Shown here piece after piece: positions 14,456-20,022 of a stretch of DNA of 20,646 nt. The stretch spans positions 1 through 20,646 of IMG/VR virus record IMGVR_UViG_3300046804_000348; one strand, given 5' to 3'. Numbering within the stretch: position 1 is the stretch's first letter; each line of letters begins with the position of its first letter. Both the position numbers and the translations under genes were made by a program. The DNA comes from a virus. Under the pieces are notes generated by a model. That model was given only the letters and a program-made list of their open reading frames with translations, was not told where the DNA came from and did not search any database.

Positions 14456-15822
14456 TGCCTAAATTTGAAATAACTTCACCAGACGGAAGGTTATTTGAGG
14501 TTACTGCACCAGCAGGAGCGTCTCAAGATGAAGTATTAGCTTATGCTCAACAAAACTTTGGTCAACCTAAAGGATCTACTGTTGGTCAAAAAGCATTAGG
14601 TGTTGGTGAGGCTGCTTTATCTGCTGGAACAGGAGTTATTGGTCAGCTTGTAGGAAATATTGCTGGTGTTGGTAAAGAAGTTTTAACTGGTGATTTTGGT
14701 AAAGGTACTGCTGAAAAAACTGCACAACAAGTACAACAAGCACTTACATATCAACCTAGAGGTCAAGTTGCACCACAAATTCTAGAAGGATTACAAACTG
14801 CAGTAGAAGAATCAAAATTAGCACCTACACCAATTACTGGTACAGCTAATATTGGTTTTAGAACTAAAGCTAAAATTCCAAGTGCTTCTGACATAAAAGG
14901 ACAAGCCACTCAACTATACAAACAAATAGATGATGCTGGTGTGCTTATTAAATCAGAACCATATAATCAATTTGTAAATGAAGTTAAAGTTGATATTGGA
15001 AGTAAAGTTCGTGAAGCTAGGAATCCTAAAATTGCAGATGCAATTAAAGAATTAGATGAAGCTACAGGATCTGCTAAAACGTTACAAAAAATGCAAGACT
15101 TAAGAGAAAGTATATCTAGTCTTAAAATGTCTAGCGAACCTTCAGACAGAATGTTTGCTGGAAAGATTGTAGAAAAACTAGATGACTTTATGGAAAAGTT
15201 AGATACATCAAAACTTGTTGCTCCAGCACAAGGTGATTTAGAGGCTATTAAATTAGTTCCACAAGCTAGAAACTTATGGAAACAAGCTAGAAAATCAGAA
15301 ATGCTAGATGAGATCTATAGAAAAGCTGAAATTAAAGCTACTGATCCGTATGATGATGTTGCGTTTGCTACAAAGTTAAGAGCAGAGTTTAAAAACCTAG
15401 CTGCCAATAAAAATAAACTTCGTGGCTTTAGTGCTGAAGAAATAAAAGCTATTGAAGATGCTGCTAAAGGTGGAAAGGTTGAAAACGCTTTACGAGCATT
15501 TGGTGCACCATTACAAGGATCAATACTTCAAGGTCAAAATGTTGCATCTTTAAGCCTTCCAGCTTTAATTGGATTAAAACTTGGTGGTCCAGCTGGTGCT
15601 ATTATTGGTGCTAATGTAGTTCCTGCATCTAAAGCTGTATCTAGAAGAGTTGCTGGTCAACTAGGTAAGCAAAATTTACAGAATGTTATTGACACTATTA
15701 AAACTGGTGGTCAACCATATTCTGGTATTCAACTTATGCAAGGTAGTACAACTCCATTAAATGCAGCTGGATTACTAGCACCATACATGACCAATCCTGA
15801 AGACTATAAGAGTCTTTTATGA
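14455..15822 (+). CDS. Probable internal virion/ejection protein with N-terminal 'FEVTAPAGAS' module
   Basis: This is a 455-residue protein. Residues 1-36 (MPKFEITSPDGRLFEVTAPAGASQDEVLAYAQQNF) form a small module found at the start of many phage virion and structural proteins ('y.i..PdG..y.v.aP.Gas..evl.ya..n'). Residues 40-80 are glycine-rich and helical. Residues 145-345 form a long helical body (TQLYKQIDDAGVLIKSEPYNQFVNEV ... ARNLWKQARKSEMLDEIYRKAEIKA) that resembles P22-gp16/gp20-type DNA-transfer proteins in general character. Residues 366-392 (SLPALIGLKLGGPAGAIIGANVV) form a hydrophobic, possibly membrane-inserting segment. It is the last of four ejection-type genes. The SD AAGGAG precedes the TAATG junction. 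Confidence 0.65.
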   Translation: MPKFEITSPDGRLFEVTAPAGASQDEVLAYAQQNFGQPKGSTVGQKALGVGEAALSAGTGVIGQLVGNIAGVGKEVLTGDFGKGTAEKTAQQVQQALTYQPRGQVAPQILEGLQTAVEESKLAPTPITGTANIGFRTKAKIPSASDIKGQATQLYKQIDDAGVLIKSEPYNQFVNEVKVDIGSKVREARNPKIADAIKELDEATGSAKTLQKMQDLRESISSLKMSSEPSDRMFAGKIVEKLDDFMEKLDTSKLVAPAQGDLEAIKLVPQARNLWKQARKSEMLDEIYRKAEIKATDPYDDVAFATKLRAEFKNLAANKNKLRGFSAEEIKAIEDAAKGGKVENALRAFGAPLQGSILQGQNVASLSLPALIGLKLGGPAGAIIGANVVPASKAVSRRVAGQLGKQNLQNVIDTIKTGGQPYSGIQLMQGSTTPLNAAGLLAPYMTNPEDYKSLL

Positions 15823-15881
15823 TTGAGTGGCATGATCTAAAATTACCCCCTATAAACTTATATAATGCTCCGAGAGGATAA
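15819..15881 (+). CDS. Candidate 20-residue ORF in ejection-lysis junction
   Basis: The ATG overlaps the preceding stop as ATGA, the same coupling used by several neighbours. The frame encodes MIEWHDLKLPPINLYNAPRG. It ends 1 nt before the next start and fills a gap that would otherwise be empty. The Pro-rich LPPINLYNAPR core is not random-looking, but no fold can be judged at this length. It could be a true tiny protein or simply a leader that couples translation into the next gene. Confidence 0.4.
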   Translation: MIEWHDLKLPPINLYNAPRG

Positions 15882-15882
15882 G

Positions 15883-16041
15883 ATGGTGAAGTCAGACGTA
15901 GAATCACGATTAACTACGCATGAAGAAGTGTGTGCGTTACGTTATGAACAAATAAATGCAAGATTAAAAAGATTAGAACAAATTTTATTAGCAACTGCTG
16001 GTTCAGTTATTTTGTTCTTACTAACTCATATGGTGAAATAA
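15883..16041 (+). CDS. Small coiled-coil plus single-TM protein (XhlA-like)
   Basis: This is a 52-residue protein. Residues 1-33 are charged and helical (SRLTTHEEVCALRYEQINARLKRLEQ), and residues 34-49 are hydrophobic (ILLATAGSVILFLLTH), ending MVK. A cytoplasmic coiled coil followed by one C-terminal membrane helix is the layout of haemolysin XhlA-type phage proteins, which assist holins at the inner membrane. The SD GAGAGG lies 6 nt upstream of the ATG, and the stop overlaps the following start (TAATG). It stands at the upstream border of the lysis region, which supports a holin-accessory or membrane role. That role is inferred. Confidence 0.7.
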   Translation: MVKSDVESRLTTHEEVCALRYEQINARLKRLEQILLATAGSVILFLLTHMVK

Positions 16042-16532
16042 TGAAACACATACTATGGATCATCTTGGTAGGATGTATTTTAGTATGTATTCACAATGTC
16101 CATGCTGAAACCACAACTATTAACTATAAAGGTCAACCACCACCAAGTGCCATTAGCCCTTCTATAAGTGCTTTTAGCCAAGACGTTTGTCTCGTTCCTG
16201 TTAGTGGTTCTGTATCATCTACAATATTTGGCGTAAGTGGTGGCTCTGGCTATAAAGACGAAAATTGTGAACGTATTAAATTAGCTAAAACACTCAATGA
16301 TTTAGGTCTTAAAGTTGCAGCAGTTTCTATACTATGTCAAGATAATAGAGTATTTGAAGCTATGTTGCAATCAGGTTCCCCATGTCCTATCAACGGTTCT
16401 ATCGGCGATGCTGCAAAGCGTGGCTGGTATGAATTAAAACCAGATACATTTAGAAAACTATATGGTCCAACATTCACTATACCGCTTGTTCCTGACGAGC
16501 CTATTACTACTTCTATCCCTACAAGGAAATAA
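16041..16532 (+). CDS. Sec-exported phage protein, conserved cysteine domain
   Basis: This 163-residue protein has a clear signal peptide: Lys-His start, hydrophobic core ILWIILVGCILVCIHN, and cleavage after VHA (residue 22). The mature part has four cysteines (50, 76, 99, 115) in FSQDVCLVPVSG, KDENCERIKLAKTLNDLGLK, VAAVSILCQDN and SPCPINGSIGDAAKRGWYE. I recall similar 'CerrklaR.L..lgl..aAv.llCqd..v..Am...G.PCP..G.iG' proteins in other phages, without known function. It starts in TAATG overlap with the coiled-coil/TM gene. Its last 23 codons overlap, in another frame, the signal peptide of the next gene. It would act in the periplasm or at the outer surface. Confidence 0.75.
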   Translation: MKHILWIILVGCILVCIHNVHAETTTINYKGQPPPSAISPSISAFSQDVCLVPVSGSVSSTIFGVSGGSGYKDENCERIKLAKTLNDLGLKVAAVSILCQDNRVFEAMLQSGSPCPINGSIGDAAKRGWYELKPDTFRKLYGPTFTIPLVPDEPITTSIPTRK

Positions 16533-17520
16533 TGCCTATGCTTGGTACTGCACTTATACACCGACTCAACAAGGTTATATGTCAAATTTATACTGTAACG
16601 GTATTGAAAATGAAGTTGCTATTAGAGATTATTGGTGTGTTTCTTACAGACCAGATGATCCCATTTGTGATCCGTATCGCCAACCAGTCTGTGCTAATGC
16701 TACAGAAAATCAAAGTTTTGCTTGTCCCTTACCTCATTATAGTGGGGTTGTCAATAAAAGCAGGACTTATACTTGTACTTCGCAAAGTTGGTCAGATTGG
16801 TATGAAGTTAGTAACAATTGTACACAAGATCCTCCAACGTGTCAAACAAGCGTTGAAACTAGACAAGTAGCCTGTCAAACAGACTATGTAGGTTCTATTA
16901 CAGAAACTAGAACTTCATCTTGTCCTGACCCATATGGTAGTCCTGTTTTTGGTGCTTGGGTAGAAACAACTAATACCTGTGTTAAGAGTGCTACAAACGT
17001 CACCAACGTGAGTTCTCCAGTTAGCCCTAGCTCACCCCTTAATCCAGTAAATAATCCTCCTATAAGCGTTCCTGTGGCTCCTACGCCTATAGAAAATCCT
17101 GTTGCTCAAGAAATACCTAAAACTGAATTACCAGTCAAGGTTGAACAACCAAAACAGGAAGTTAAAGAGACACCAAAAACAAAAGAAGAAAATCCAAAAG
17201 AGACACCAAAGACTGAACAAAAGACCGAGAGCAAAGAAAGTCCTAAACTTGAAGTGCCAAAGGGTAAGGAACTTGTACATGGTTTTGGAATAGTCCTTTC
17301 TTTAGAAATATTGAATAAACCTATTATACAACAAATTGAATTAACAGACGCATTTAAATTTGAACAGGAGATAAACCGTGAGTTCGGAAGAAACCAAAAC
17401 TTTCAGCTTGAGCTTATCCAGCTCGGCACTTCTCAAGATGATTTTGATCGTATTACCGATCATAGCTGGAGGAGCTTACGCAGGCATAACTTTTTACAAC
17501 AAGATGGTTTCGGCAATTGA
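16462..17520 (+). CDS. Cysteine-rich Sec-exported protein with TonB-like linker, overlapped at both ends
   Basis: This 352-residue protein starts at the ATG at 16462, the first ATG after an in-frame stop at 16435. It gives a textbook signal peptide (MVQHSLYRLFLTSLLLLLSL ... NAYA, cleavage about 27), although the SD is weak. Twelve cysteines all lie in residues 30-173. Residues 82-120 and 132-173 are two copies of a 'C..(16)C...W.....NxC' unit resembling thrombospondin-type repeats. Residues 180-268 are Pro/Ser then Pro/Lys/Glu-rich, like TonB periplasmic linkers. A final domain follows (270-352). It overlaps the upstream gene by 71 nt and the downstream gene by 143 nt. The function is unknown; it is probably periplasmic or cell-envelope-spanning. 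Confidence 0.75.
   Translation: MVQHSLYRLFLTSLLLLLSLQGNNAYAWYCTYTPTQQGYMSNLYCNGIENEVAIRDYWCVSYRPDDPICDPYRQPVCANATENQSFACPLPHYSGVVNKSRTYTCTSQSWSDWYEVSNNCTQDPPTCQTSVETRQVACQTDYVGSITETRTSSCPDPYGSPVFGAWVETTNTCVKSATNVTNVSSPVSPSSPLNPVNNPPISVPVAPTPIENPVAQEIPKTELPVKVEQPKQEVKETPKTKEENPKETPKTEQKTESKESPKLEVPKGKELVHGFGIVLSLEILNKPIIQQIELTDAFKFEQEINREFGRNQNFQLELIQLGTSQDDFDRITDHSWRSLRRHNFLQQDGFGN
17366..17370 (+). promoter_or_regulatory. Ribosome binding site fixing a GTG start
   Basis: AGGAG lies 7 nt before the GTG at 17378. It is the only good SD nearby. The next in-frame ATG (17438, residue 21) has none, so the membrane protein starts with GTG deep inside the preceding gene. Confidence 0.75.
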
Positions 17521-17785
17521 GGCTGTAGATACTTTAGATTTAGCACCTATAGAATCAAGACTTAATGGTTTAGAGATACAGATTAAAGCTATTAATGAGA
17601 GACAATATCAATTATCAGAGTCTATTATGAAAGCTAGTGAGAAGTCATCTGATGCTATTGCTAACTCTCGTGAAACATCTGCTATGGTAGGTGGATTAAG
17701 AAAAGAATTAGAGGCTACTGTTAATGCTATGGATGACAAACTTAACACTCTTAAACGTTCTAGCATGAATCCATTATCAAAATGA
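17378..17785 (+). CDS. Single-TM coiled-coil protein (i-spanin/Rz-like layout)
   Basis: This 135-residue protein has a short polar N-terminus (MSSEETKTFSLSLSSS), one membrane helix at about 18-41 (LLKMILIVLPIIAGGAYAGITFY), then a long helical region of coiled-coil character to the C-terminus (IESRLNGLEIQIKAINERQYQLSESIMKASEKS ... LRKELEATVNAMDDKLNTL). This topology is that of inner-membrane spanins, but no matching lipoprotein o-spanin is visible, so the name is only by layout. The GTG start has a strong AGGAG. Its first 47 codons are read in another frame as the C-terminus of the cysteine-rich protein. There its codons (AGC, TCC, TCG, CTC) differ from the usual TCT/TCA/TTA of the window. It overlaps the next gene by ATGA. 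Confidence 0.7.
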   Translation: MSSEETKTFSLSLSSSALLKMILIVLPIIAGGAYAGITFYNKMVSAIEAVDTLDLAPIESRLNGLEIQIKAINERQYQLSESIMKASEKSSDAIANSRETSAMVGGLRKELEATVNAMDDKLNTLKRSSMNPLSK

Positions 17786-18138
17786 CATTTATTACGGAAG
17801 ATAATATAGCTGCACTCTATGCTGCTTTTGTACATTTTCCTCCATTTGATAATTATAAATTCCCACCACCTTCTAAAGTTGATTTTGTTATTGTAAATAA
17901 TATTGATTTATATGGAGAATATCAGCCATGTGAATCTGGTGATCCACATATTATTACAATTAGCAAAGGTAAATGTAGCCATATAGATACGGTAATTAAA
18001 ACCCTTATGCACGAAATGATACATATGGCTTTATATTTAGATGCACCTAGAAGTGATTATCATTCTCATAAAGGTAGATTTAGTAAATTACAAAAACAAG
18101 TAGCCAAAATATATGGCTTTGATCCAAAGGAGTTATAA
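17782..18138 (+). CDS. SprT-like zinc metallopeptidase-fold protein
   Basis: This 118-residue protein contains the zinc motif HExxH as LMHEMIHMALY (His77, Glu78, His81). It is followed 14 residues later by SHKGRFSKL, which supplies the third ligand (His96) and the 'H..rF' signature of SprT-like domains. The upstream half has an alternating strand region (VDFVIVNNIDLYGEYQP ... HIITISK) as in that fold. No C-terminal zinc ribbon is present, so this is a minimal form. No signal peptide is present, so it is cytoplasmic. The start overlaps the previous stop (ATGA) and the next gene begins directly after its stop. SprT proteins cleave DNA-bound proteins; the substrate here is unknown, and its place among lysis genes is unusual. 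Confidence 0.75.
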   Translation: MTFITEDNIAALYAAFVHFPPFDNYKFPPPSKVDFVIVNNIDLYGEYQPCESGDPHIITISKGKCSHIDTVIKTLMHEMIHMALYLDAPRSDYHSHKGRFSKLQKQVAKIYGFDPKEL

Positions 18139-18624
18139 GTGTTCGCATTATTATCATCAGTATTAGGATTTGCTACAGCAGGTCTCCCAAGCATTTTAGG
18201 TTTCTTTCAGCAAAAGGGCGACCAAAAACATGAACGTGAAATGGCTATGTTACAAAATGAACAAGCTATGCGTATGGCACAAGCTGGGTTTGTATCACAA
18301 GAGAAAATTGCTGCTATTGAGTTAGAGCAAACTAATGCTGAAACATATGCACAAGAACGTCAAGCATTGTATGAACATGATGCTAAACTCGTATCTGAAT
18401 CATCACAATGGGTAAAGACTCTTAACGCTTGTGTAAGACCAATTATTGCATTTACATTTGTATCATTACTTGTATTTGTTGATGTAGCAGGATTCTGGTG
18501 GGCAGTACATTCAGGTGCAGACTTTGGAACTTCTATGGACATTATATTTAGTTCAGAAGAAATGTCTATTGTAGGTTCAATTATTGGTTTTTATTTTGGA
18601 TCTAGAACTTGGGAAAAGAAATAA
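18139..18624 (+). CDS. Holin, 3-TM (GTA_holin_3TM-like)
   Basis: This 161-residue protein starts with GTG after AAGGAG. The first hydrophobic helix is at residues 3-23 (ALLSSVLGFATAGLPSILGFF). A long charged helix follows (25-90), then TM2 at about 100-122 (VRPIIAFTFVSLLVFVDVAGFWW) and TM3 at about 141-156 (EMSIVGSIIGFYFGSRTWEKK). The 'lN..VRP.i.f.f.......' and 'IvG.iigFyFGsRt.eK' segments are characteristic of the 3-TM holins of phages and gene-transfer agents. It makes inner-membrane pores that release the endolysin encoded immediately downstream (next start 1 nt after its stop). A non-ATG start is common in timed lysis genes. Confidence 0.85.
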   Translation: MFALLSSVLGFATAGLPSILGFFQQKGDQKHEREMAMLQNEQAMRMAQAGFVSQEKIAAIELEQTNAETYAQERQALYEHDAKLVSESSQWVKTLNACVRPIIAFTFVSLLVFVDVAGFWWAVHSGADFGTSMDIIFSSEEMSIVGSIIGFYFGSRTWEKK

Positions 18625-19074
18625 GTGAAAGTATCGCAACGTGCAATCACTCTTATTAAACATCATGAAGGTGTGCGTAATAAGCCCTATCGTTGTCCTG
18701 CTGGTCTTTGGACTGTTGGTGTTGGTCACCTTATTGGTGATGGTAAATCGCTTCCTTCAGATTGGAATAGAACTTTTACACAAGAGGAAATAGATGCCTT
18801 ACTTAAACGAGATTTATCACGCTTCGAGTTGGGAATACATAAGATGCTACCTAACGTGCCTCTTCGACAATGCGAGTTTGACGCTCTTGTCAGTTTTTGC
18901 TTTAATTTGGGTCTTGGATGCTTTCAGCGTTCAACCATCCGTCAAGCGTTGCTTCGTGGCGATAAAGAAGCGGCTATGGAGTCGTTAGTTAAATATTGCA
19001 AAGCTGGTGGAAAAATATTAAAAGGCTTACAAAACAGAAGATTAGATGAAAGACGACTTTTTCTTGGTGTATAA
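18625..19074 (+). CDS. Endolysin, GH24 lysozyme (muramidase)
   Basis: This 149-residue T4-type lysozyme cleaves the MurNAc-GlcNAc bond of peptidoglycan. The catalytic triad follows the family spacing E-8-[D/C]-5-T: Glu15 (KHHEGV), Cys24 (YRCPAG, the Cys variant) and Thr30 (WTVGVGH). The C-terminal half has the family's CEFDALVSFCFNLG, FQRSTIRQALLRGD and GLQNRRLDERRLFLG. Length is typical. There is no signal peptide or SAR helix, so it needs the holin upstream. The start is GTG with a weak SD. GC by 60-base blocks reaches about 47-48% in parts (18661-18720, 18841-18960), well above neighbours, with Arg CGT and Leu CTT instead of AGA/TTA. That suggests a different origin or a second coding constraint. 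Confidence 0.92.
   Translation: MKVSQRAITLIKHHEGVRNKPYRCPAGLWTVGVGHLIGDGKSLPSDWNRTFTQEEIDALLKRDLSRFELGIHKMLPNVPLRQCEFDALVSFCFNLGLGCFQRSTIRQALLRGDKEAAMESLVKYCKAGGKILKGLQNRRLDERRLFLGV
18794..18988 (+). CDS. Candidate nested membrane-protein ORF inside endolysin gene
   Basis: This 64-codon ORF in a second frame of the lysozyme gene has a good SD (AAGAGGA, 18782-18788) 5 nt before its ATG. It encodes MPYLNEIYHASSWEY, a hydrophobic segment at about 27-46 (SLTLLSVFALIWVLDAFSV) and a basic tail (KRCFVAIKKRLWSR), so a one-TM protein with positive C-terminus. Nested out-of-frame lysis genes are known (Rz1 within Rz, for instance). Against it: the whole ORF may be a by-product of the lysozyme frame, and the raised GC of the gene also occurs at 18661-18720, outside the ORF. 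It is kept as a low-confidence candidate. Confidence 0.25.
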   Translation: MPYLNEIYHASSWEYIRCYLTCLFDNASLTLLSVFALIWVLDAFSVQPSVKRCFVAIKKRLWSR

Positions 19075-19101
19075 TAAGTAATCTAAACACTAGAGAACCC
19101 T

Positions 19102-19839
19102 ATGAAAATCTTAATGATTGATATAGAAGTATCACCTAACACAGCTCATGTCTGGGGAATATACGACCAGAATATATCTATAAACCAGCTTTTAGAGTCA
19201 TCCTACACACTATGTTATGCAGCTAAATGGTATGGTGATCCAAAGATTATGTTCGACTCTGTACAAAAGTCTGGCAAAAAGAAAATGTTACAATCTGTGC
19301 ATAAGCTTTTAGATGAAGCTGATGCAGTAGTTCATTACAATGGCTCTAGGTTTGATATACCTATCTTACAAAAAGAATTTTTATTAGAAGGTATGCCTCC
19401 TCCAGCACCTGCTAAACAGATAGATTTATTACAAGTAGCAAGAAGACAATTTAGATTTGTTTCTAACAAACTAGATTATGTATCACAGGCTTTAGGATTA
19501 GGAAGTAAGACTGAACATGAAGGTCATACATTGTGGGTTAAATGTATGAATAATGATCGTAAGGCTTGGAAAACTATGGAAGAATACAACAAGAATGACG
19601 TTGTGCTTCTAGAGAAAGTCTATGATAAGTTTAAAGCATGGATTAAATCACATCCTAATCACAATGCGTATAACGCAAATACAGTATGTCCAAATTGCGG
19701 ATCACGCAAATTAAATAAACGTGGTACTCAAGTTAGTTTGTCTAGAGTTTATCAACGCTTTCAATGTCAAGGATGCGGCTCATGGAGCAGGTCAGTGAAG
19801 TCAGAAAAAGTTACAAAAGAATCAGTTATCAGCATATAA
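19102..19839 (+). CDS. DEDD 3'-5' exonuclease (RNase H-like) with C-terminal zinc ribbon
   Basis: This is a 245-residue protein. The exonuclease core shows all DEDDy motifs: Asp7 and Glu9 (MIDIEV), Asp85 (HYNGSRFDIPIL) and Tyr162-x3-Asp166 (EEYNKNDVVLL). These chelate two metal ions for 3'-5' hydrolysis of nucleic acid. The overall form fits the YprB-like RNase_H_2 group rather than DnaQ proper. Residues 196-225 add a zinc ribbon with CPNCG and CQGCG, a likely nucleic-acid contact. It is the first non-lysis gene after the endolysin and may belong to replication, repair or host-nucleic-acid recycling. The SD is weak (AGAG). Confidence 0.85.
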   Translation: MKILMIDIEVSPNTAHVWGIYDQNISINQLLESSYTLCYAAKWYGDPKIMFDSVQKSGKKKMLQSVHKLLDEADAVVHYNGSRFDIPILQKEFLLEGMPPPAPAKQIDLLQVARRQFRFVSNKLDYVSQALGLGSKTEHEGHTLWVKCMNNDRKAWKTMEEYNKNDVVLLEKVYDKFKAWIKSHPNHNAYNANTVCPNCGSRKLNKRGTQVSLSRVYQRFQCQGCGSWSRSVKSEKVTKESVISI

Positions 19840-19847
19840 GGAAAATT

Positions 19848-20015
19848 ATGAACATTCAACAATTATGTGAGCATATGGTTGGAAAACAGATCGTAGAAGC
19901 AGAAGCTTACTACGGTGAAGACGTGCTTATTATAATGTTAGATGACGGAAGCCACATCGAAATCAGTGGTGATGGGCTTTCCGTTTATTCAGAAGTACCA
20001 GAATTAGACGATTAG
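19848..20015 (+). CDS. Small conserved phage protein, 55 residues
   Basis: The start is the ATG at 19848, with SD AAGGAAAA 5 nt upstream; earlier in-frame ATGs (from 19764) lie inside the exonuclease gene and give an unlikely basic extension. The product has a helix (NIQQLCEHMVGKQIVEAEAYYG) and a beta pair (DVLIIMLDDGSHIEISGDGLSVY), an acidic, soluble small fold seen in several phage 'G..I..ae....d.l.l.L.DGs.i.i.g..l.v' proteins. No function is known. The stop TAG lies in a hairpin loop shared with the stop of the opposing gene. Confidence 0.7.
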   Translation: MNIQQLCEHMVGKQIVEAEAYYGEDVLIIMLDDGSHIEISGDGLSVYSEVPELDD

Positions 20016-20022
20016 TCGTCTA
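20005..20022. promoter_or_regulatory. Perfect hairpin holding both convergent stop codons
   Basis: TAGACGA-TTAG-TCGTCTA is a perfect 7-bp inverted repeat with a 4-nt loop. The loop holds the plus-strand stop TAG (20013-20015) and the minus-strand stop TAA (20014-20012). No clear T-run follows on either side, so it is not a standard intrinsic terminator, but it could slow polymerase or protect 3' ends at the point where the two transcription units meet. Confidence 0.5.

Noticed and set aside
15861-15866. TATAAT as a promoter -10 before the small TM gene
   Set aside because: No TTGACA-like -35 at 16-18 nt (about TAAAAT there). The hexamer is also explained by the Leu-Tyr-Asn codons of the small ORF and general AT richness.
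16532-16870. A 112-codon hydrophobic ORF starting TAATG with a strong AAGGAAA upstream, inside the cysteine-rich gene
   Set aside because: The start context is good, but the other frame has a coherent signal peptide, 12 cysteines and duplicated units. The hydrophobic frame is probably a by-product of Thr/Tyr/Asn-rich codons, and it has no recognisable domain. It could be reconsidered if conserved in relatives.
17102-17293. Very basic 63-codon ORF inside the Pro/Lys/Glu-rich linker
   Set aside because: Lys/Arg/Gln-rich product is the shifted-frame reading of the linker; no SD or fold.
19070-19075. TATAAT at the end of the endolysin gene as a promoter for the exonuclease gene
   Set aside because: The -35 region is poor (TGAAAG at 17-nt spacing) and the hexamer overlaps the Val-stop codons. 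Possible, but not supportable alone.
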